5,735 nucleotides of DNA from an uncultured Actinoplanes sp. (lineage in GTDB: Bacteria > Actinomycetota > Actinomycetes > Mycobacteriales > Micromonosporaceae), in NCBI GenBank assembly GCA_934667465.1, contig CAKUMG010000430.1, positions 1 through 5,735 of the forward strand, in the 5' to 3' direction. The first letter of the stretch is position 1. Every line of letters begins with the position of its first letter. Shown piece after piece: positions 1 to 5,735 of this stretch. A program made the translations under genes and the position numbers. The notes beneath the pieces are model-generated. The model searched no databases and was not told the origin of the DNA. It saw nothing but the letters and a program-made list of their open reading frames with translations.

Positions 1-2443
1 GGCGCACCTGCGCAGCGGGGCGGAGATGCGGCGGCGGTTCGCGGCCTATCCGGGCGCGGTGGAGAACGCCGCGATGAACGCCGAGGACCAGGCGTTCGAC
101 CTGAACCTGGTGGCGCCGCGGCTGCCCGACTTCCCGATCCCGGAGCCGGGGCACACCGAGATGAGCTGGCTGCGCGAGCTGACGATGCGCGGGGCCCGGG
201 AGCGCTACGGGCCGCCGCAGGCGCACCCGAAGGCGTACGCGCAGATCGAGCACGAGCTGCGGATGATCGAGGAGCTGGACTTCCCGGGCTACTTCCTCGT
301 GGTCTATGACATCGTGCGGTTCTGTCGCGAGCAGAGGATCTACTGCCAGGGCCGGGGGTCGGCGGCGAACTCGGCGGTCTGCTACGCGCTGCGGATCACC
401 AATGTGGACGCCGTCGAGTACGACCTGCTCTTCGAGCGCTTCCTGGCGCCGGAGCGGGACGGGCCGCCGGACATCGACGTGGACATCGAGTCGGACCGGC
501 GTGAGGAGGTGATCCAGTACGTCTACACCAAGCACGGCCGCGAGCACACCGCGCAGGTCGCCAACGTCATCTCGTACCGGCCGCGCTCGGCGGTGCGCGA
601 CATGGCGAAGGCGTTCGGCTTCTCCCCGGGCCAGCAGGACGCGTGGAGCAAGCAGATCGACAGGTGGGGCAGCGTCGCGGCGGTGGACGTGGAGGACATC
701 CCGGCGCACGTGGTGGAGTTCGCGAACCAGGTGCAGGGCTTCCCGCGGCACCTGGGCATCCACTCGGGCGGGATGGTGATCTGCGACCGCCCGATCATCG
801 AGGTCTGCCCGGTGGAGTGGGGGCGGATGCCGGGCCGGTCGGTGCTGCAGTGGGACAAGGACGACTGCGCGGCGGTGGAGCTCGTGAAGTTCGACCTGCT
901 GGGCCTCGGGATGCTCTCGGCGCTGCACTACGCGTACGACATGATCGAACTTGAACTGGATCTCGGCGACATGCGGCTGGACGATCCGGAGATCTACGAC
1001 ATGCTCCGGCGGGCGGACTCGGTCGGCGTCTTCCAGGTCGAGAGCCGCGCGCAGATGGCCACGCTCCCACGGCTCAAACCGGACAAATTCTATGACCTGG
1101 TCGTCGAGGTTGCGCTGATTCGGCCGGGGCCGATCCAGGGCGGCTCAGTGCACCCGTATATAAGACGAAAGAACGGACTTGAAGCCCCCACTGTCCCACA
1201 CCCCCTCATGGCCAACGCTCTCGCAAAGACCCTCGGTGTGCCGCTGTTCCAAGAGCAGCTCATGCAGCTCGCCATCGACGTGGCGGGGTTCGATCCGGCG
1301 GAGGCCGACCAGTTGCGCAGGGCGATGGGGTCCAAGCGGTCAAAGGATAAAATGGACAAGATACGCCAAAGGTTGTACGAGGGGATGGCCGAGCGGGGCA
1401 TCGAGGGAGCGCTCGCCGACGAGCTGTTCGTCAAGCTGTCCGCGTTCGCCAACTACGGGTTCCCGGAGAGCCACGCGATGAGCTTCGCCTACCTCGTGTA
1501 CGCGAGCGCGTGGCTCAAGCGCTACCACCCGGCCCCGTTCTGCGCGGCCCTGCTCAACGCGCAGCCCATGGGCTTCTACTCGCCGCAGTCGCTGGTCGAC
1601 GACGCCCGCCGGCACGGGGTGGAGGTGCGCCGCCCCGACATCAACCTCAGCGACGCCGCGGCCGTCCTGGAGTCGGACGCGTCGACGCGCTGGAGTGCGC
1701 TGCCGGGCGAGCCGCCGCACGCGTGGGGACTGGGCGGCCCGGCCGTGCGGATGGGACTGTCGAGCATCCGTACGCTCGGCGCGGACCTCGCGGCGGCGAT
1801 CGAGTCCGAGCGGCGGGCGAACGGCCCGTACCGGGACATGGTGGATCTCGCCCGGCGGACCGGGTGCACGACCGCCCACCTGGAGGCGCTCGCGACCGCC
1901 GACGCGTTCGCGGGCTTCGGCCTGACCCGGCGCGAGGCGCTGTGGGCCGCGGGCGCGGCGGCGCAGGACCGCCCGGACCGGCTGCCCGGCACGGTCACCG
2001 GCACCGAGGCGCCGGCCCTGCCCGGCATGGACGACGTCGACAGGCTGGTGGCCGACGTCTGGGCGACCGGCCTGTCCCCGGACGCGCACCCGGCGCAGTT
2101 CCTCCGCGGCGAGCTGGACCGGCGGGGCGCGCTGCCGATCGCGCGGGTGGGCCGGGTCGAGTCGGGCACCCGGATCCGGGTGGGCGGCATCGTGACCCAC
2201 CGGCAGCGGCCGGCGACCGCGGGCGGGGTGACGTTCGTGAACCTGGAGGACGAGACCGGGATGCTCAACGTCACCTGCTCGCCGGGGCTGTGGCAGCGCT
2301 ACCGCCGGGTGGCCCGGACCAGCTCGGCGCTGCTGGTCCGGGGGCGGCTGGAGAAGACCGCCGAGGGGGTGCTCAACCTGGTCGCGGACCATCTCGAGGC
2401 GCTCACCCCGCCGGTCACCCCGGCCTCGCGCGATTTCCGGTGA
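1..2443 (+). CDS. dnaE2: Error-prone DNA polymerase III alpha subunit DnaE2 (5' partial)
   Basis: This is the C-family polymerase that carries out mutagenic translesion synthesis after DNA damage; in mycobacteria it works with ImuA'/ImuB and the beta clamp (family knowledge). The reading frame is open from base 2 with no start, so the gene begins upstream. About 813 residues are visible of a usual 1050-1150, and the missing part is the PHP domain. Counting from the ATG at 26, the palm motif GRGSAANS lies at 109-116, LFERFLAPER at 135-144, the catalytic pair D151 and D153 in PDIDVD, and the third aspartate D290 in VKFDLLGLG. The fingers motif RPGPIQGGSVHPYIRRKNG is at 366-384, NYGFPESHAMSFA follows near 477-489, and an OB fold spans about 715-790. 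The asparagine in GRGSAANS and the terminal SRDFR favour DnaE2 over replicative DnaE1. Oddities are an arginine in the usual LGIT motif and an AT-richer stretch at 1067-1408. The damage-inducible promoter, if any, is not in the window. Confidence 0.96.
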   Translation, partial: AHLRSGAEMRRRFAAYPGAVENAAMNAEDQAFDLNLVAPRLPDFPIPEPGHTEMSWLRELTMRGARERYGPPQAHPKAYAQIEHELRMIEELDFPGYFLVVYDIVRFCREQRIYCQGRGSAANSAVCYALRITNVDAVEYDLLFERFLAPERDGPPDIDVDIESDRREEVIQYVYTKHGREHTAQVANVISYRPRSAVRDMAKAFGFSPGQQDAWSKQIDRWGSVAAVDVEDIPAHVVEFANQVQGFPRHLGIHSGGMVICDRPIIEVCPVEWGRMPGRSVLQWDKDDCAAVELVKFDLLGLGMLSALHYAYDMIELELDLGDMRLDDPEIYDMLRRADSVGVFQVESRAQMATLPRLKPDKFYDLVVEVALIRPGPIQGGSVHPYIRRKNGLEAPTVPHPLMANALAKTLGVPLFQEQLMQLAIDVAGFDPAEADQLRRAMGSKRSKDKMDKIRQRLYEGMAERGIEGALADELFVKLSAFANYGFPESHAMSFAYLVYASAWLKRYHPAPFCAALLNAQPMGFYSPQSLVDDARRHGVEVRRPDINLSDAAAVLESDASTRWSALPGEPPHAWGLGGPAVRMGLSSIRTLGADLAAAIESERRANGPYRDMVDLARRTGCTTAHLEALATADAFAGFGLTRREALWAAGAAAQDRPDRLPGTVTGTEAPALPGMDDVDRLVADVWATGLSPDAHPAQFLRGELDRRGALPIARVGRVESGTRIRVGGIVTHRQRPATAGGVTFVNLEDETGMLNVTCSPGLWQRYRRVARTSSALLVRGRLEKTAEGVLNLVADHLEALTPPVTPASRDFR

Positions 2444-2502
2444 TTAAGGCGATACGGCACCTTTTGCGGCGTACACCAGTTAGACGGGGGAGAGCCCACC
2501 TC

Positions 2503-2509
2503 GAGGGAG
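2503..2509 (+). promoter_or_regulatory. Ribosome binding site of the SSI-type inhibitor gene
   Basis: GAGGGAG lies 7 bases before the ATG at 2517 and fixes that start. The overlapping GTG at 2509 is read into a stop after three codons, so it cannot be the start. The 73-base gap after dnaE2 (2444-2516) shows no convincing -35/-10 pair. It is unclear whether the inhibitor has its own promoter or depends on read-through. Confidence 0.75.
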
Positions 2510-2516
2510 TGCCGTC

Positions 2517-2888
2517 ATGATCCGGAGCCTGGCCCTGTCCGTCCTGCTGCTGGCCGCCGCCGCGAGCCCGGCCGCCGCCGCCCGCGCCGGGCGCAGCGAG
2601 CTGCGCCTGAGCTACATGGCCGACTCGGGGCACGCGGCGGCCGTCGTGCTGCGCTGCGACCCGGCCGGTGGTCCGCACCCGAAGAAGGGCAAGGCCTGCC
2701 AGGCGCTCGGCAAGGTGCAGGGTGACCCGGCGCGGCTGCGGGCGAAGAACCTGATGTGCACGCTCGAGTACGCGCCGATCACCGCGACGGTCGAGGGCAC
2801 CTGGCGCGGCAGGCAGGTCACCTGGTCGCACGTCTTCGGCAACGGCTGCGACCTGGGCCGCACGATGGGTGCCGTCATGGCCTTCTGA
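2517..2888 (+). CDS. Secreted subtilisin inhibitor-like (SSI family, MEROPS I16) protease inhibitor
   Basis: This 123-residue protein is a predicted extracellular inhibitor of subtilisin- or chymotrypsin-like serine proteases. Residues 1 to about 22-24 form a signal peptide: an arginine at 3, a Leu/Ala-rich core, and an AAA or ARA cleavage site. The mature part of about 100 residues follows the SSI pattern. It has four cysteines (47, 61, 81, 111) that would pair as 47-61 and 81-111, the reactive loop MCTLEYAP at 80-87, the core TVEGTW at 91-96, the segment VFGNGC at 106-111, and a C-terminus in AF. Aligned by eye to SSI (CPMVYDP, P1 Met73), the scissile bond here would be Leu83-Glu84, which suggests preference for proteases that cut after large hydrophobic residues. 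The mature protein is slightly shorter than the 113-residue SSI, mainly at the N-terminus. No target protease is visible nearby, and the neighbours dnaE2 and the transporter have no obvious functional link. Family assignment rests on motif recall, not a search. Confidence 0.88.
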   Translation: MIRSLALSVLLLAAAASPAAAARAGRSELRLSYMADSGHAAAVVLRCDPAGGPHPKKGKACQALGKVQGDPARLRAKNLMCTLEYAPITATVEGTWRGRQVTWSHVFGNGCDLGRTMGAVMAF

Positions 2889-2911
2889 GCGGGGTCGCGG
2901 CCCCCTACGAT
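2883..2911 (+). promoter_or_regulatory. Candidate sigma-70-like promoter of the transporter-dehydrogenase operon
   Basis: A good actinobacterial -10 hexamer, TACGAT (2906-2911), is preceded at exactly 17 bases by TTCTGA (2883-2888), a weak -35 match that overlaps the stop of the inhibitor gene. Transcription would begin near 2918, leaving a leader of roughly 28 bases before the ATG at 2946. The -10 overlaps the left arm of an inverted repeat (2908-2931), an arrangement expected for repression or ligand-controlled activation. This is inferred from sequence pattern only. Confidence 0.4.
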
Positions 2912-2931
2912 CGATGCATGTAGATCGATCG
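2908..2931. promoter_or_regulatory. Perfect inverted repeat (8-8-8), candidate operator
   Basis: The arms CGATCGAT (2908-2915) and ATCGATCG (2924-2931) are exact reverse complements separated by the 8-base spacer GCATGTAG. The repeat sits between the candidate -10 and the ribosome binding site of the transporter gene. Its dyad symmetry and position suit a dimeric repressor such as a TetR- or GntR-type protein. If transcription starts upstream of it, the repeat could instead form an 8-bp RNA hairpin just before the Shine-Dalgarno site. No regulator gene is in the window. Each arm is also built from self-complementary GATC/CGATCG-type words, which raises the chance of a coincidental match somewhat. 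Confidence 0.55.
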
Positions 2932-2933
2932 GT

Positions 2934-2939
2934 GGGAGG
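2934..2939 (+). promoter_or_regulatory. Ribosome binding site of the DASS transporter gene
   Basis: GGGAGG lies 6 bases before the ATG at 2946 and supports that start. It is only two bases downstream of the right arm of the inverted repeat, so a protein or RNA structure there could also affect ribosome access. Confidence 0.8.
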
Positions 2940-2945
2940 TCAACG

Positions 2946-4562
2946 ATGTCCAGCCCTCAGGAAAGCCCCCCGGAAACGGCCAGAACCGACGTCGAGCAGG
3001 CGTTGCTCGGCGGGAGTACGTACCGCAGCCTCGGCGAGCAGCACCTGTCCCCGCGCGAGGAGCGCTTCGAGCGCTCCCGCCGCACGATCGGCTTCTTCCT
3101 CGCCCCCGTCGTCACGCTCGTCTTCCTCGCGCTCCCGCTGGACCTGCCGCCCAGTGAGCAGACCCTCGCGGGCATCCTGCTCGGCGTCATCGTCGCCTGG
3201 GTCACCGAGCCCGTCCCCATCCCCGTCGGCGGGCTGATCGGGGTGGCGCTGATCGTCATCCTCGGGGTGGCGCCGGCCGCCGACGTGCTCGCCCCGTTCG
3301 GCTCGTCCACCGTCTTCACGTTCATCGGCGCGTTCATCCTGGCCCAGGCGATGCTCAAGCACGGGCTGGCCCGGCGGTTCGCGTTCCGCCTGCTGTCGGT
3401 GCCCGGTGTCGGCCGCACCACGCCCCGGGTGATCATCGCGTTCGGGGTGATCACCTGCCTGCTGTCCGCGTTCGTCTCCAACACCGCCACCGTCGCGATG
3501 CTGCTGCCCACCGCACTCGGCATCCTCACCGTCATCGCGAAGCTGCTGCAGGACCGCGGCCTGGTCGCGGAGGGCTTCGACCCGACGCGGCTGCGGGTGG
3601 GCGCGGCGCTGATGCTGATGCTCGCGTACGGCGCCAGCGTCGGCGGGCTGCTGACGCCCGTCGGCACCCCGCCCAACCTGATCGGCCGCGGCCTGATCGA
3701 GGAGGCTACCGGCGTACGGATCTCCTTCGCCGAGTGGATGGCCCTCGCGGCGCCCATCTGCCTGGGCATGTTCGTCGTGCTCGCGGTGGTCCTGCTGCTG
3801 CTCAACAAGCCGGAGATCAAGCGGATCGACGGCGTCGAGCAGTACGTCGCGCAGGAGCGCGCCAAGCTCGGCAGGATGTCCCGGGCGGAGCGCAACACGC
3901 TCGTCGCGTTCACGGTCACCGTCGTCCTGTGGATCACCCCGGGTGTCGTGGCGCTGATCGCGGGCACCGAGTCGGACGTCTACGACACCGTCAGCGGGCG
4001 GCTCAACGAGGGCGTCGTCGCGGTGCTCGGGGCGTCGCTGCTCTTCCTGCTCCCGACCAGCTGGGGCGAGCGGCGCTTCACCCTCGACTGGAGCGACGCC
4101 GCCCGGATCGACTGGGGCACGATCCTGCTCTTCGGCACCGGGATCATCTTCGGCGCGCTGCTCGCCGACACCGGGCTCGCCGAGCGCATCGGCACCGCCA
4201 GCGCTGACGTGCTGGGGCTGTCGAGCACGTTCGCGGTCACGGCGTTCGCGGTGCTGCTGGCGATCGTGATCTCCGAGACCACCAGCAACACGGCGTCCGC
4301 CGCGGTGGTCGTGCCGATCATCATCCCGATCGCCGTGGCCACCGGGATCGACCCGCTCGTTCCGGCGCTGGCCGCGACGTTCGCCGCGTCCTTCGGCTTC
4401 ATGCTGCCCGTCTCCACCCCGCAGAACGCCGTCGTGTACGGGTCGGGCGTCGTGCCGATCACCACGATGATCCGCTCCGGGGTGTCGTTCGACGTGCTCG
4501 GCGGCATCCTCATCCTGCTGGTGCTGCCGCTCATGATCGCCGTCGTCGGGCTGGGCGGCTGA
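2946..4562 (+). CDS. DASS/SLC13-family divalent anion (dicarboxylate) transporter
   Basis: A 538-residue inner-membrane carrier of the divalent anion:Na+ symporter family (TC 2.A.47), whose members import succinate, malate, fumarate, tartrate, citrate or sulfate. Both family signature Ser-Asn-Thr motifs are present: S178-N179-T180 in SAFVSNTATVAMLLP, and S447-N448-T449 in SETTSNTASAAVVVP. They lie at the tips of the two inverted-repeat hairpins that form the substrate and sodium sites. The companion segments TPVGTPPNL (237-245) and PVSTPQNAVVYGSG (488-501) follow each motif in the expected places. About 11-13 hydrophobic segments run from residue 48 to 536. A hydrophilic, probably cytoplasmic N-terminal tail of about 45 residues precedes them. 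Length is within the usual 450-600. The gene ends one base before the tartrate/malate dehydrogenase-type gene, so the two are almost certainly cotranscribed; this favours a C4 hydroxydicarboxylate as substrate (inference). Sodium symport versus exchange cannot be decided by eye. Confidence 0.92.
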   Translation: MSSPQESPPETARTDVEQALLGGSTYRSLGEQHLSPREERFERSRRTIGFFLAPVVTLVFLALPLDLPPSEQTLAGILLGVIVAWVTEPVPIPVGGLIGVALIVILGVAPAADVLAPFGSSTVFTFIGAFILAQAMLKHGLARRFAFRLLSVPGVGRTTPRVIIAFGVITCLLSAFVSNTATVAMLLPTALGILTVIAKLLQDRGLVAEGFDPTRLRVGAALMLMLAYGASVGGLLTPVGTPPNLIGRGLIEEATGVRISFAEWMALAAPICLGMFVVLAVVLLLLNKPEIKRIDGVEQYVAQERAKLGRMSRAERNTLVAFTVTVVLWITPGVVALIAGTESDVYDTVSGRLNEGVVAVLGASLLFLLPTSWGERRFTLDWSDAARIDWGTILLFGTGIIFGALLADTGLAERIGTASADVLGLSSTFAVTAFAVLLAIVISETTSNTASAAVVVPIIIPIAVATGIDPLVPALAATFAASFGFMLPVSTPQNAVVYGSGVVPITTMIRSGVSFDVLGGILILLVLPLMIAVVGLGG

Positions 4563-4563
4563 G

Positions 4564-5637
<1,074 letters not shown>

Positions 5638-5654
5638 AGCGTCTATCTCCGTGA

Positions 5655-5671
5655 GCCGGGACGTGCCCGGC
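5655..5671. other. Small GC hairpin in the 51-base gap after the dehydrogenase gene
   Basis: GCCGGG (5655-5660) and CCCGGC (5666-5671) form a perfect 6-bp stem with the 5-base loop ACGTG. No T-run follows, so it is at most a weak terminator or attenuator. It lies close to the ribosome site of the next gene (5676-5682). The 51-base gap (5638-5688) has no confident promoter, so the downstream gene may belong to the same operon. Confidence 0.3.
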
Positions 5672-5675
5672 CGAC

Positions 5676-5682
5676 GGGAGAG
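5676..5682 (+). promoter_or_regulatory. Ribosome binding site of the downstream partial gene
   Basis: GGGAGAG, 6 bases before the ATG at 5689, supports this start for the gene that runs off the right edge. Confidence 0.6.
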
Positions 5683-5688
5683 CAACGC

Positions 5689-5735
5689 ATGCGTCGACGC
5701 AGGCTGTCAGCACTCTTACTCAGCATGATCACCGC
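5689..5735 (+). CDS. N-terminus of an exported protein (3' partial)
   Basis: Only 15 codons and two bases are visible, reading MRRRRLSALLLSMITA if the last codon is GCN. Four arginines followed by a Leu/Ala-rich stretch are typical of the start of a Sec or lipoprotein signal peptide, so the product is probably secreted or membrane-anchored. It follows the dehydrogenase stop by 51 bases on the same strand and may be cotranscribed. Codon 10 is TTA (5716-5718), very rare in GC-rich actinomycetes. A solute-binding protein, hydrolase or anything else exported would fit; the family cannot be named from this fragment. Confidence 0.6.
   Translation, partial: MRRRRLSALLLSMIT

Noticed and set aside
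1157..1162. TATATA inside dnaE2 as an internal or antisense promoter
   Set aside because: No acceptable -35 lies 16-18 bases away on the plus strand, and on the minus strand only a poor match (CTTCAA) is found. It is better explained as part of the AT-rich codon patch.
1340..2392. Minus-strand open frame of 350 codons, and a plus-strand alternate frame 1510-2520, over the 3' half of dnaE2
   Set aside because: Both are Arg/Pro/Gly-rich without motifs, whereas the dnaE2 frame shows continuous family conservation through the OB fold to SRDFR.
2444..2516. Promoter for the inhibitor gene in the gap after dnaE2
   Set aside because: TTGCGG (2464-2469) and TTAGAC (2480-2485) are only 10 bases apart, and no other pairing is convincing.
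2891..2904. GGGG/CCCC hairpin just after the inhibitor stop as a terminator
   Set aside because: The stem is only 4 bp plus a wobble pair, no T-run follows, and it falls within the spacer of the candidate promoter.

Overview
The window is a high-GC actinobacterial chromosome segment. Third codon positions are almost all G or C, Shine-Dalgarno sites are GA-rich, and the gene content (a DnaE2 polymerase, a Streptomyces-subtilisin-inhibitor-type protein) points to Actinomycetota. A filamentous lineage such as Micromonosporaceae or a relative is plausible, but the genus cannot be read from the sequence. All supported genes are on the plus strand. No RNA gene, CRISPR array, insertion sequence or attachment site was seen, and every gap between genes is under 100 bases.

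Left part (1-2443): the 3' three-quarters of dnaE2, the error-prone DNA polymerase III alpha subunit. It keeps all three catalytic aspartates and the C-terminal OB fold; the N-terminal PHP domain lies outside the window. One segment (about 1067-1408) has strikingly AT-richer codon choice than its flanks.

Middle (2517-2888): a small secreted SSI-family (MEROPS I16) serine protease inhibitor with a signal peptide, four cysteines and a predicted Leu-Glu reactive bond.

Right part (2946-5637): a compact two-gene unit, with a DASS/SLC13-type dicarboxylate transporter and then, one base later, a tartrate/D-malate dehydrogenase-type enzyme. Together they suggest uptake of a C4 (hydroxy)dicarboxylate and its NAD-dependent oxidation or decarboxylation toward central metabolism. 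The unit is preceded by a plausible sigma-70-like promoter whose -10 region overlaps a perfect inverted repeat with 8-base arms and an 8-base spacer, a good candidate operator. At the far right, the first 15 codons of another exported protein begin; they include a TTA codon.

I see no clear new multi-gene system. The most useful leads are the operator-like repeat, the transporter-enzyme pairing, the inhibitor's reactive site and the codon-anomalous patch in dnaE2.
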